From Geodermatophilus saharensis (GTDB lineage: Bacteria; Actinomycetota; Actinomycetes; Mycobacteriales; Geodermatophilaceae), in contig NZ_FZOH01000003.1 in assembly GCF_900188205.1 (NCBI RefSeq), positions 208,539-272,538 on the forward strand: 64,000 nucleotides of DNA. The letters run 5' to 3'. Positions 51,376-60,520 of this stretch are shown here, in pieces (position 1 is the stretch's first letter; each line of letters begins with the position of its first letter). The translations under genes were made by a program, and so were the position numbers. The notes under the pieces were generated by a model. That model made no database searches and was not told the DNA's origin. It saw only the letters and a list, made by a program, of their open reading frames with translations.

Positions 51376-52394
51376 CAGGCGATCTCGAGGCAGCAGGCGT
51401 TCAGGCCCGAGCCGATGCCCATGAGCAGCACCCGGTCGCCGTCGACGAGGCTGCCGGCCTCGCTGGCCAGGGTGAACGGCACCGACGCCGGCCCGAGGTT
51501 GCCCCGGGTGGGGAACGTGGTCGGGACCCGCGCGGGGTCGATGCCGAACCGGTCGCACATCGCCTGGGTGTGCACCTTGCTCACCTGGTGGACGACGTAG
51601 CGGTCCATGCCCACCCAGTCGAACTCGGCGGCGGCCTCGGCCCACAGCTGCTCCGACAGCGCGAGCCCCGCGGCGAGCAGGCCCTTGAGGTCGGTGTGCA
51701 TGCCGTCGTTGTCGCCGGTGCACAGCTGGTGGTGCTCGGTGCCGGCGCGGCTGACCGAGCCGACCAGGCGGTGGCCCTCGGGGTGCCGGTCGGCGGGGCC
51801 GAGGACCATCGCCGCGGCGCCGGAGCCGAGCGTCAGCGTGGCGAAGTGCTGCATGACGTCCTTGGCGGTGGTCTCCGGCCGGTTGAGCAGGTCGATCGTG
51901 CGCTCCTGCACCGGCCGGGAGTCCTCGCCGTTGACGACGAGGGCGTACTCGACCATCCCGCTGTCGATCATCGCCGCGGCCAGCTCCATGCCGTTGACGA
52001 AGCCGAGGCAGGCGTTGGTGACGTCGAAGTTCTGGCACGAGCTGGGCAGCCCCAGCGCGTCGTGCACGGCGACCGCGGTCGAGGGCTCGAGGTGCTTGCG
52101 GCTGACGGAGGTGTTGACCATCAGCCCGATCTGCGCGGGGTCGACGCCGCTCTCGCTGATCGCCTTGGCCCCGGCGGTGGCCGCGCCGTCGGTGAAGGAG
52201 ACGCCGTCGGCCCACCAGCGGCGCTCGCGGATGCCGGCGAGCCGCTCGAGCAGGCCCGGCCGCAGGCCCACCCGCCGGTAGGTGTCGACGAGGAGCGCGT
52301 CGAGCGCGTCGGAGGTGACCACCTGGGAGGCGTCCGCCGTCTGCACGGTCAGGATCGCGGTGTTGCGGAAGCGGTGGGTGGCGTTGCCTGTCAT
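51372..52394 (-). CDS. oleA: OleA, head-to-head acyl-CoA condensing enzyme
   Basis: 340 residues, thiolase/KAS III fold. Joins two long-chain acyl-CoAs to a 2-alkyl-3-ketoacid. Catalytic Cys129 in VTNACLGFVNG, His269 in YVVHQVSKVHT and Asn299 in TRGNLGPASVP. Glu103 in SRKHLEPSTA corresponds to the Glu that OleA uses from the partner subunit, which separates it from FabH. ATG start. First gene of the ole operon; 97 bp downstream of the preceding DUF2855 gene. Confidence 0.93.
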   Translation of the reverse strand: MTGNATHRFRNTAILTVQTADASQVVTSDALDALLVDTYRRVGLRPGLLERLAGIRERRWWADGVSFTDGAATAGAKAISESGVDPAQIGLMVNTSVSRKHLEPSTAVAVHDALGLPSSCQNFDVTNACLGFVNGMELAAAMIDSGMVEYALVVNGEDSRPVQERTIDLLNRPETTAKDVMQHFATLTLGSGAAAMVLGPADRHPEGHRLVGSVSRAGTEHHQLCTGDNDGMHTDLKGLLAAGLALSEQLWAEAAAEFDWVGMDRYVVHQVSKVHTQAMCDRFGIDPARVPTTFPTRGNLGPASVPFTLASEAGSLVDGDRVLLMGIGSGLNACCLEIAW

Positions 52395-52491
52395 CCGGGT
52401 CCAGTCGTGAGCGCAAGGGGGTGGGCCGCTGCGGTGGTCCGCCCAGGTCCAGCGGGCTCTACCCGGCCGCAGCAGGGGTACACCGACCCTC

Positions 52492-53550
52492 TCAGAGCCG
52501 CACCACGTGACCGGCACGCGGGTCCCCGCCGCCGCCGAGGACCTCGAGCCACACGTCGCGCAGCGCCTGCGGCACGGAGGACACCCGCACGTCGACCCAG
52601 GCCGCCACGGCGGGGGCGAACCGGCGCCACGCCGCGCCGGAGCGCTCCTCGAACCCCGCCCGTCCCCAGTCGGCCGTGCGGGCGGCCATCCGGTCGGGCG
52701 CGAAGAAGACCGTCGGGCGCGGGCCGTCCAGCGGGCCCGGCGGGCTGGTGTCCCGGTGGGTGACGCCGACGACCAGGTCCAGCACCAGGTCCGCGCCCAG
52801 GTGGCGGTGCAGCTCCTGGCGCAGCGGCGTGCTGCCGGCGACGTCGACGTAGGCCGTGGGCTCGGCGGCGAGCTCGGTCACCGCGTCGTAGGGCAGCACC
52901 CGGTCGTAGCAGCCCAGCGACCGGGTGAACCCGACGTTGCCCGGGCTGGTCAGCCCGACGACCTCGACGTCGCCGCCGGAGAGCAGGAAGGCGGTGCCGT
53001 AGGCGGTCTTGCTCGACGCCGACGACAGGACCACCACGTCGGCGTCCTGCCCGGCCAGCTGGTCGGCGAGCAGGAAGGAGGTGAGGAACAGCGGCCGGAA
53101 GAGCACCTGCAGGTCCTCCTGGCCGGCGTCGGCGCCGGGGTCGGCCGACGCGTAGGAGTTGTAGACGGCCGGCAGCGCAGCGCGGTGCGGGCTGCCGTCG
53201 CGGAACCCGGAGGCGCCGGCCCGCTCCGGTCGCACCAGCAGGTGGCTGGCCGGGGGCAGGTAGCCGTAGAGCCGCTGCCCGGCCCCGACGCCGTCGGCGC
53301 GGGAGGCGGTGACCTCGGCGAACCCCCACAGCGGTACCCGGCCGGCGCCCGCGCCGGCGGCGGGGAAGAAGTCCCAGTAGTGCAGCGTGTCGCCGAGGAC
53401 GGCGTAGGTGACGTTGTTGGCGGTCACACCCACGCGCTCGACCCGCAGCACGGCCTCGCCGTCGGCCGGGTCGGGCACGTCGACGTCGAGCAGCGTGGTG
53501 GCGGTGGGGTCGTCGCGGGCGACCTCGAGGGCCCAGCCGGGTGCGGTCAC
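52492..53550 (-). CDS. DUF2855 family protein
   Basis: 352 residues. The N-terminal GroES-like part (EAVLRVERVGVTANNVTYAVLGDTLHYWDFFP) and a Rossmann-like centre (VVVLSSASSKTAYGTAFLL, VVGLTSPGNVGFTRSLGCYDRVLPYD) resemble medium-chain reductases without zinc ligands. It is known as DUF2855; function not established. GTG start with GGTGG upstream; an upstream TTG would extend it by 12 residues. It precedes oleA on the same strand, so a link to alkene or ketone metabolism is possible but unproven. Confidence 0.8.
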   Translation of the reverse strand: MTAPGWALEVARDDPTATTLLDVDVPDPADGEAVLRVERVGVTANNVTYAVLGDTLHYWDFFPAAGAGAGRVPLWGFAEVTASRADGVGAGQRLYGYLPPASHLLVRPERAGASGFRDGSPHRAALPAVYNSYASADPGADAGQEDLQVLFRPLFLTSFLLADQLAGQDADVVVLSSASSKTAYGTAFLLSGGDVEVVGLTSPGNVGFTRSLGCYDRVLPYDAVTELAAEPTAYVDVAGSTPLRQELHRHLGADLVLDLVVGVTHRDTSPPGPLDGPRPTVFFAPDRMAARTADWGRAGFEERSGAAWRRFAPAVAAWVDVRVSSVPQALRDVWLEVLGGGGDPRAGHVVRL

Positions 53551-53596
53551 GCGGCCACCGTGCCGCTGCGCGGGTGCGGCGGTCAACGCCGCCGGG

Positions 53597-54811
53597 TCAC
53601 CTGTCGGCCGGCTCGTCGGGGAGGCGGGCGCGCAGCGCGCCGATCCGCGCGCGCAGCGCGTCGACCTCGGCGGTCAGCGCGCCGACGCGCTCGCGGGCGT
53701 CGCGCGCCTCGGTCTCGGCCGCGACCGCCCGGCGCTCGGCGTCCTCGGCGCGCTGGGTGGCCCGCGCGGCCGCGGTGAGCGCCTCCTCGCGGTCCCGGCC
53801 GGCGGCGGCCGCGCGGTCCTCGGCCGCGTCGGCGCGGGCGCGGGCGTCCTGCTCGGCGCGCCGGGCGGCGTCCCGCTCCCGCTCGGCGCCGCGCGCCTGC
53901 TCGCCCGCGGCGGCGGCCGCGGCCCGCTCGGCGTCGCGCGCGGCGAGGGCCTCGTCGCGCTCCCCGGTCCGGGTCCGCAGCGTCGCGGTGAGGGTCTGCT
54001 CGGTGACGTCCCAGCGGGCGCGGGCCTCGACGAGGGCGTCGTGCTCCCGGGCGGCGTCGGCGCGGGCGCGTCGCTCGGCCTCCCGGACCTCGGCGGCGTC
54101 CCGCTCGGCGGCACGGCGCGCCTCCTCGGCGTCGCGGGCCCGCTCGTCGGCGGCCGCGCGCTCCTGCACGGCGCGGTCGCGCTCGGACCGCACCTCCTCC
54201 CGCGCCTCCTCGGCGGCCCGGCCGGCCTCCTCGGCGGCCGCGGTGCGCCGGTCGGCCTCGGCGCGGGCCGCGGTGACCTGCTCCTCGGCGGCCGCGCGGG
54301 TCTCCGCGGCGTCGCGCTCGGCGGCTCCGCGGGCGTCCTCGGCCTCGGCGCGCAGCCGCTCGGCGAGGCGGGCCTGCTCCTCGGCGCGCAGCTGCGCGGC
54401 GTGGGCGGCGTCGACGTCGGACCGCGCCTGCGCCAGCCGCGCCTCCACGGTGGCCTCGTCGCGGTAGGCGTCCAGGGCTTCCAGGGCGGCGGTGAGCAGG
54501 GCCGACTGGTTCTCGGCCGCGGCCGCCGCCTCGCGGGCCGCTGCCGCCCACCGCCCCACCAGCTGGCGGACCCGGCCCTCCGGCGGCAGGTCCTCGGCCA
54601 GCGCCGCCGCGGTGGCCCCGACTCCGGGGGAGCGGCCCGCCGCCGCCCGCGCCCGTGCCCGCCGGGCCGTCTCGGGGTTGTGGTCGGCCCGCTCGCAGAA
54701 CCGCGGGGACGGTCCGCTGCGTCCGGGGACCCGGGGTCGTGGTGGCTCGGCGCAGCCCGGGAAGGCGCACGTGTCCTGCCGTGGCTGGGCCGCGCCGTCC
54801 TCCATCGTCAT
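53597..54811 (-). CDS. Long coiled-coil protein with N-terminal Cys cluster (KfrA-like)
   Basis: 404 residues. An N-terminal cysteine cluster (CAFPGCAEPP, then RFCERADHN) may bind zinc, followed by a short helical segment with EGRVRQLVGRW and then about 290 residues of unbroken Ala/Glu/Arg/Asp heptads. The design recalls KfrA-like DNA-binding coiled-coil proteins of plasmids, but no strong match is recognised. ATG at 54811, with another at 54805. Divergent from the tyrosine recombinase over an unusually AT-rich gap. No ribosome site is visible, so the mRNA may be leaderless. Confidence 0.75.
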   Translation of the reverse strand: MTMEDGAAQPRQDTCAFPGCAEPPRPRVPGRSGPSPRFCERADHNPETARRARARAAAGRSPGVGATAAALAEDLPPEGRVRQLVGRWAAAAREAAAAAENQSALLTAALEALDAYRDEATVEARLAQARSDVDAAHAAQLRAEEQARLAERLRAEAEDARGAAERDAAETRAAAEEQVTAARAEADRRTAAAEEAGRAAEEAREEVRSERDRAVQERAAADERARDAEEARRAAERDAAEVREAERRARADAAREHDALVEARARWDVTEQTLTATLRTRTGERDEALAARDAERAAAAAAGEQARGAERERDAARRAEQDARARADAAEDRAAAAGRDREEALTAAARATQRAEDAERRAVAAETEARDARERVGALTAEVDALRARIGALRARLPDEPADR

Positions 54812-54953
54812 GGTCGCAGACCATAGTTGGATTGCCGTCACATCCATCCGTTCGATCCGGCTTTATATGGAGCCGCCGGCCGAGGGCTTCCGAGAAGCAC
54901 CTATTCTGCGAAGTGATCTGCCCGTCACTGGACCGAGCCGGAGGCCCCACCGG
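54812..54953. promoter_or_regulatory. AT-rich divergent region with TGGAT/ATCCA inverted repeat
   Basis: This 142-bp stretch is clearly less GC-rich than its surroundings, with TTTATAT at 54862-54868 and CACCTATTCTGCGAAGTGATC further on. TGGATTGCCGTCACATCCA near 54828-54846 is an inverted repeat with 5-bp arms. It serves two divergent starts and could bind the coiled-coil protein or the recombinase. Confidence 0.5.
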
Positions 54954-55967
54954 ATGACCGCTCCGACCGGCTCGGGGGAGGACCGCGCCGTCGACGCCGC
55001 GGGGGAGGGCGGCCTGCTGCTGCCCGGGGACCTGACGTCGGTCGGCTCCTACGTCGCCGCCGCGCGGTCGGCCGCCACCCGGGACGCCTACGCGCGCGAC
55101 CTGCGGGCCTGGGCGGCGTGGTGCCGCCAGCGGTCGCTGCCGGCGGGGCTACCCGCCGACCCGCTGACCGTCGCCGCGTGGCTCGCCGCCATGGCCGACG
55201 ACGGCCACAGCCCGAGCTACGTCGCCCGCCGGCTGTCGGCCCTCAACGACGCCCACCGCAGCGCCGGTCACCCCGCGCCGGGGGACAACGAGGGGGTGCG
55301 CCGCACCCTGGCCGGGATCCGCCGCACGGCGGTGCGTGCCGGTCACCGGCCGCGGCGGGCCCGCGCGGTCGACACCGCCACCGTGCGGGCGCTCGTCGAG
55401 GACCTCCCGGACACCCCGGCCGGGCTGCGCGACCGCTGCCTGGTGCTGGTCGGGTTCGCCCTCGGGCTGCGCGCCTCGGACCTGTGCGCGCTGCGGATCG
55501 AGGACCTCACCCCGGCCGGTCACGGCGGCCTCGACGTGCTGCTGCGGTACTCCAAGACCGACCAGGACGGCGCGGGGGAGACCCTCGCCCTGGCCGTGGG
55601 CGTCCGCGAGGTGACCTGTCCCGTCCGCGCGGTCGCGGCCTGGCGCGCCGCGCTGGCCGAGCGCGGCGTCACCTCCGGGCCGCTGTTCCGGTCGGTGGGC
55701 AAGGGCCGCGACCCGCGGCTGGGCACCGCCGCGCTCACCACCCGCAGCGTCGACCTGGTGCTGCAGCGGGCCGCCGCTCGTGCCGGCGTCTCACCCGAGG
55801 GACTGTCGCCGCACTCGCTGCGCCGCGGGTTCGCCACCACCGCCTACGCCCAGGGCGTGCCGGAGAAGGAGATCAGCCGGACCGGGCGCTGGCGGTCGCT
55901 GGTGGTCCGCTCCTACGACGCCTCCAGCCGGTGGGCCGACCCCGCCTCGGGCTCCCTCGGCCTCTGA
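54954..55967 (+). CDS. Tyrosine recombinase/integrase
   Basis: 337 residues. The N-terminal SAM-like core-binding domain is residues ~30-120 (TRDAYARDLRAWAAWCRQRSL). The catalytic domain (~125-330) has the first Arg in FALGLRASDLCALR, Lys in RYSKTDQ, HSLRRGF (His-x-x-Arg), Trp in GRWRS and the nucleophile Tyr in VRSYDASS. It is closer to integrase-type than to XerC/D because of its length and the AAW(R)A linker. ATG with GGAGG 9 nt upstream. No other mobility gene or flanking att repeat is visible. Confidence 0.88.
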   Translation: MTAPTGSGEDRAVDAAGEGGLLLPGDLTSVGSYVAAARSAATRDAYARDLRAWAAWCRQRSLPAGLPADPLTVAAWLAAMADDGHSPSYVARRLSALNDAHRSAGHPAPGDNEGVRRTLAGIRRTAVRAGHRPRRARAVDTATVRALVEDLPDTPAGLRDRCLVLVGFALGLRASDLCALRIEDLTPAGHGGLDVLLRYSKTDQDGAGETLALAVGVREVTCPVRAVAAWRAALAERGVTSGPLFRSVGKGRDPRLGTAALTTRSVDLVLQRAAARAGVSPEGLSPHSLRRGFATTAYAQGVPEKEISRTGRWRSLVVRSYDASSRWADPASGSLGL

Positions 55968-56152
55968 CCTCCGGACGATCCGGTCCGGACGGGAAGGCCG
56001 GGAGGACCTCCGGCCGTCGTGGACGCGAGGGCGGCTCCGGGGCTACGGTCCGGGCCCACCAGGGGTGGACCCGAGGTGCGGTTCCCCGCCGGACCACCCG
56101 TCGTGCTCGTGACCGGGCACCGGCTCGACGGTGCCAGTCTGGACCGTGGACC

Positions 56153-57865
56153 GTGTCCCACCTCTCCTCCGCCGGTCTCCCGCCCGCACTCCGGTCGCGC
56201 CGCGACCGCTCCTCCCGTCCCGTGCCGGCCGGCCGGCCACGGCTGCGTCGCTCGCTGGGGACCGCCGTGGTGGCGGCCGTGACGGCGTCGACGGTCGCCT
56301 GTGCCACGGCTGTCGACCCGGGCACCGGAGTCGCGGCGGCGACGTCGCCGGCGGCCGCCGGCGCGCTGCCGGCGGCGCCCCCTGCCCAGGTGCCACCCCT
56401 GCTGACCGACGAGCAGGTGGACGCCGCGGTGGCCGCGCTCGAGGGGCTGGTGACCGACGCGATGGACCGGACCGGGGTCCCCGGTGTCGCGGTCGCCGTC
56501 GTCCACCGGGACCGGGTCGTCCACGCGGCGGGCTTCGGCGTCCGCGAGGTCGGCCGGCCCGAGACGGTCGACCCGGACACCGTCTTCCAGCTGGCGTCCC
56601 TGTCCAAGCCCCTGGCCTCCACCGTCGTCGCCGGCCTGGTCGGTGACGGCGTCGTCGACTGGGACGATCCGGTGATCGCCTCGAACCCGGCGTTCGCCCT
56701 CAGCGACCCCTACGTCACGGCCAACGCCACCATCGCCGACCTCCTATCGCACCGCAGCGGCCTGCAGACGGGATCGGGCGACCTGCTCGAGGACCTCGGC
56801 TGGGACCGCGACCACATCCTCGACCGCCTCGACCAGCAGCCCCTGCTGCCGTTCCGGTCCAGCTACTCCTACAGCAACTTCGGTTTCACCGCGGGTGGCG
56901 AGGCCGCGGCGGTCGCCGCCGGGACACCGTGGGAGGACCTCGCCGAGCAGCGGCTGTTCGAGCGGCTGGGCATGGCCGACACCAGCTACCGCCACGCGGA
57001 CTACGAGGCCGAGCCCAACCGGGCGCTCATCCACGTGCCGGCCGGTGACGGGACGTGGGTGGCGCGGTACACCCGCGACGCCGACGCCGAGGCGCCCGCC
57101 GGTGGCGCGAGCTCCTCGGTGCGCGACCTGGCCGAGTGGGTGCGCCTGCAGCTCGCCCAGGGTGTCCACGACGGCACGCAGGTGATCGACCCGGACGCGC
57201 TCGCCGTCACCCACCTGCCGCACTCGGTGTCCGGCCCGCCGCCGGCCCCCGCCGGCCGCGCCGGCTTCTACGGGCTGGGCTGGAACGTGGGCTACGACGA
57301 CGCGGGCCGGCTGCAGCTCGGCCACTCCGGAGCGTTCGCCCTGGGCGCGGCGACGACCGTCTCCCTGCTCCCGGGTGAGCAGCTGGGCATCGTCGTGCTC
57401 ACCAACGGCTCCCCGGAGGGCATCCCGGAGGCGGTGGCCGCCGGCTTCTTCGACGTTGCCGAGCACGGCGAGCCGACCGTCGACTGGCTGACCTTCTTCT
57501 CGGGGCTGTTCGCCCAGCTGGAGGAGGCCGAGGCGCCGGAGACCGACTGGTCGCAGCCGGCGGCCGACCCGCAACCGGCGCGCGACCTCGCGGCCTACAC
57601 CGGGACCTACGCCAACCCCTACTACGGACCGCTCACGGTGACCGCGGACGGGGACCGCCTGACGATGGCGATGGGACCGCCGGAGGCGCCGACGTCGTTC
57701 CCCCTGACCCACTACTCGGGCGACGTCTTCACCTTCGAGTCCATCGGCGAGAACGCCACCGGACTCGCCGGGGCGCTGTTCGCCGTCGACGCGAGCGGCA
57801 CGGCCACGAGCGTCCGGCTGGACTTCTACGACCGGACCGGGTTGGGGACCTTCACCCGCGGCTGA
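56153..57865 (+). CDS. Secreted beta-lactamase-fold serine hydrolase
   Basis: 570 residues. An Arg-rich N terminus and hydrophobic segment (RRSLGTAVVAAVTASTVAC) look like a signal peptide, possibly lipoprotein with Cys after TVA. The class C/DD-peptidase-like domain has Ser-Lys in ASLSKPLAS, Tyr in SYSYSNFGF and GHSGAF as third motif. A C-terminal domain (from ~480) with YTGTYANPYYGPLTV is found in penicillin-binding-protein-like esterases. GTG at 56153 chosen with no clear ribosome site; GTG 56222 also possible. Peptidoglycan or ester substrate unknown. Confidence 0.85.
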   Translation: MSHLSSAGLPPALRSRRDRSSRPVPAGRPRLRRSLGTAVVAAVTASTVACATAVDPGTGVAAATSPAAAGALPAAPPAQVPPLLTDEQVDAAVAALEGLVTDAMDRTGVPGVAVAVVHRDRVVHAAGFGVREVGRPETVDPDTVFQLASLSKPLASTVVAGLVGDGVVDWDDPVIASNPAFALSDPYVTANATIADLLSHRSGLQTGSGDLLEDLGWDRDHILDRLDQQPLLPFRSSYSYSNFGFTAGGEAAAVAAGTPWEDLAEQRLFERLGMADTSYRHADYEAEPNRALIHVPAGDGTWVARYTRDADAEAPAGGASSSVRDLAEWVRLQLAQGVHDGTQVIDPDALAVTHLPHSVSGPPPAPAGRAGFYGLGWNVGYDDAGRLQLGHSGAFALGAATTVSLLPGEQLGIVVLTNGSPEGIPEAVAAGFFDVAEHGEPTVDWLTFFSGLFAQLEEAEAPETDWSQPAADPQPARDLAAYTGTYANPYYGPLTVTADGDRLTMAMGPPEAPTSFPLTHYSGDVFTFESIGENATGLAGALFAVDASGTATSVRLDFYDRTGLGTFTRG

Positions 57866-57881
57866 CCAGCTGCGTCGGCGC

Positions 57882-60353
57882 TCACACCCGCCCCGACCGG
57901 CGCAGCCACGCGAACGCCGCCCACCCGGGCAGGACCGGCAGCCAGAACGTGGCCAGCCGGTAGAGGAACACCGCCGGGACGGCGACCGTGTGGTCCATGC
58001 CGGCCGCGACCAGCCCGGCCACCAGCGCGGCCTCCAGGGCACCCAGGCCGCCGGGCGTCGGCGCGGCCGCGGCGACCGCGGCACCCAGGAGGTAGACCAC
58101 CCCCACGGCAGCCAGGCCCAGGTCACCCCCGAGCGCCCGGGTGGCGGCGTACAGGCAGACCAGGTAGCCCAGCGTCGTCGCCGCCGAGCCGCCCACCAGC
58201 AGGACCAGCCGGCCCGGGCTGCGCAGGGCCGCGGCGACGCCGTGGGCCGACCGGCGCAGCGGCGGCAGCAGCCGCGCGGTGACCCGCCGCCGCAGCGCCG
58301 GCACCGCGACCGCGGCCAGGCACAGCACCAGCAGCGCCAGCGCACCCCACAGCAGCGCGGGGGACCCGGCCGGGCGCAGCGACCCCAGCGAGCGGCCGGC
58401 CAGCGCGGCGAACCCCAGCAGCAGGAGCACGTGGACGACGGTCCCGGCGGCGTAGCTGAGCCCGACGCCGGACGTGGCCACCGCCACGTCCACCCCGCTG
58501 CGCTGCAGGTAGCGCACGTTCAGCGCCATCCCGCCGAGCCCGGCCGGCACCAGGCGCCCGGCGAAGGAGGAGGCCAGCTGCGCGGCGAACAGCGGCACCG
58601 GCCGCAGCCGCGCGGGCACCGCCCCCGCCAGGCTCAGCGCGGCACCGACGTAGGTCAGCACCGACGCCGCCACCACCACCGACGCCCAGTCCCAGTCGGC
58701 GTCCCGGACCCGGCGGACCATGCCCGGCACGTCCCCGAGCTGCGGCAGCAGCAGGTACCCGGCCAGCGCCAGCACCGCCACCACCAGCAGCGTGCGGGGC
58801 CGGATGCGCTCCAGCCGGGCCAGGCCCGGCTCCGGCACCCCGCACCGCCGCGCGACGGCCGCGCGCAGCCGCCCGGCCAGCTCCCGGTCGTGCCGGAGCG
58901 CGTCCCGGGTGGCGCCGCTGAGGGAGTCCGGTTGCAGCCGCGGCAGGGACGCGGCCACCGCCTCGGGGCCCAGCGCGGCGACGGCGGTGTCGACGACGGG
59001 GTCGACACCGGCCCGCAGCGCGAGGGCGACCAGCGCCTGGGCGACGTCGGCGTCGAGCAGCTCCGGTCCGGCGGCCACCTCGCTGAACCCCCAGTCGATC
59101 AGCCACGGCGTCCCCGACCGGTCGAGCAGGACGTTGGCCGCGCGCAGGTCGCGGTGGGCCACCCGGTGCCGCCGCAGGAGGGCGACCTGCTCCCAGATGC
59201 CGGACAGCACCGGCCCGGTCAGCGCCGCGTCCGGCAGCCGGTCGAGGGTCGTGCCGTCGACCAGGTCGTGCGACAGCAGCCAGGAGTCGCGCCCCACCGG
59301 GGCGATCGCCCGCAGGCGCGGCGTGCGTCCGCCGGTGTCGCGGACGAACAGGGACACCAGCGCCTCGTGCTCCACCGTGCGGCGCAGCGAGGAGAACGGG
59401 CGCTCGTCGCCCACGTCCCGGAGCCGGAGGAACCGGTAGACCCGGAACAGCAGGTCCGCGGCCCGGTTCTCGGCGCCCATGACCTTGGCGAAGACCCGCT
59501 GCCCGTCCCGCAGCACGGCCGTCCAGGGCACCGAGCCCCGGGCGTCGACGACGGCCGGCTCCACGGCGACCGCGTCCAGGCCGCTGCCGGCCAGCGCGGC
59601 GGCCACGGCGTCGCGGGTGGGCCGGGCGACGGGGCGGCCGAGCAGCAGCAGCGTCGCCGAGCCGACGGCGGTGCCGAGCATGAGCGCGACCAGCAGGTCG
59701 GTGGGCAGGGCCGGGGGCACCAGCAGGTGCAGCAGCGCGGTGCCGGTGAGGAGCAGGACGCCGGCGCGCCGCCAGCGGCGGGACACGAAGGGCGCCAGCA
59801 CCGCGAACGACGCCGCCGCGACCGCCAGGCCGTCCACCCCGAGGACGCCGTCGAGCTCCCACGGCAGCTCCGTCTCCCGGCCCGGGACGTCCGCCCCGCC
59901 GCCGAGCACCACGTCCACCCCGTGCGCGGCGCCGACGGCCGCGGCGCCGGCCACGATCAGGTACCCGGCCAGGCGGGGGCTGCGGGTCAGCAGTGGTGCG
60001 GTCCAGGCCGCGGCCACCGCTCCGGCGACCAGCAGCGCGGCGGTGACCACGATGGTCCGCTCCAGCAGCGGTGCGGCCGAGGACAGCCGCCCGACCAGGT
60101 CCCCGTCCAGTGCCGCGGCCTCCCCGCGGGCCCACCGGGCGACCCCCAGCAGCGGCACGGCGGCGAGGGCCAGCACGCAGGTGCGCAGCACGTCGCTGGG
60201 CGACCGCTCGTAGCCGGTGACCTCCTCCCGCCGGTGCTCACCCCTCGCCGGGACGGCGCGGGCCACCGCGACCGGTGCCGACCCGGACACCGGGGCGTCC
60301 GGCACCCGGGGCGGAGGAGCGCTCGAGCGGCCGGCGGTGTCCGTCGTGTCCAT
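57882..60353 (-). CDS. Lysylphosphatidylglycerol-synthase-like flippase domain fused to a kinase-like domain
   Basis: 823 residues. N-terminal membrane segment (residues ~60-240), then a protein/aminoglycoside-kinase-like domain (~250-470; VFAKVMGAENRAADLLFR, VAHRDLRAANVLL, LIDWGFSEV as catalytic and Mg-binding loops), then 7-8 helices of the LPG synthase/YbhN (UPF0104) transmembrane type (~510-820; PAGLGGMALNVRYLQRSG, AAAPTPGGLGALEAALVAGL). Such fusions occur in actinobacteria. It may flip or modify a phosphorylated lipid. ATG with GGAGGG 8 nt upstream; divergent from the DUF4234 gene. Confidence 0.85.
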   Translation of the reverse strand: MDTTDTAGRSSAPPPRVPDAPVSGSAPVAVARAVPARGEHRREEVTGYERSPSDVLRTCVLALAAVPLLGVARWARGEAAALDGDLVGRLSSAAPLLERTIVVTAALLVAGAVAAAWTAPLLTRSPRLAGYLIVAGAAAVGAAHGVDVVLGGGADVPGRETELPWELDGVLGVDGLAVAAASFAVLAPFVSRRWRRAGVLLLTGTALLHLLVPPALPTDLLVALMLGTAVGSATLLLLGRPVARPTRDAVAAALAGSGLDAVAVEPAVVDARGSVPWTAVLRDGQRVFAKVMGAENRAADLLFRVYRFLRLRDVGDERPFSSLRRTVEHEALVSLFVRDTGGRTPRLRAIAPVGRDSWLLSHDLVDGTTLDRLPDAALTGPVLSGIWEQVALLRRHRVAHRDLRAANVLLDRSGTPWLIDWGFSEVAAGPELLDADVAQALVALALRAGVDPVVDTAVAALGPEAVAASLPRLQPDSLSGATRDALRHDRELAGRLRAAVARRCGVPEPGLARLERIRPRTLLVVAVLALAGYLLLPQLGDVPGMVRRVRDADWDWASVVVAASVLTYVGAALSLAGAVPARLRPVPLFAAQLASSFAGRLVPAGLGGMALNVRYLQRSGVDVAVATSGVGLSYAAGTVVHVLLLLGFAALAGRSLGSLRPAGSPALLWGALALLVLCLAAVAVPALRRRVTARLLPPLRRSAHGVAAALRSPGRLVLLVGGSAATTLGYLVCLYAATRALGGDLGLAAVGVVYLLGAAVAAAAPTPGGLGALEAALVAGLVAAGMDHTVAVPAVFLYRLATFWLPVLPGWAAFAWLRRSGRV

Positions 60354-60520
60354 GCGGTCCGCCCTCCGCGGGTCGTCGCTGCGCACACCGTGGCGCGGAA
60401 GGGTAGCCGCCCTGGGCCCGCACAGGAGGGCACTTGGGCCCGCCACGGCGGCCGGTCCGGTCGCTAGGGTCGGCCGGGCCGCCGATGCCACCGGCGGCCC
60501 CCCTCCCCAGGAGGTGCGCC

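Noticed and set aside
53597..55967. A complete integrative element
   Set aside because: No direct-repeat att sites, tRNA target, relaxase or replication gene could be found around the recombinase.
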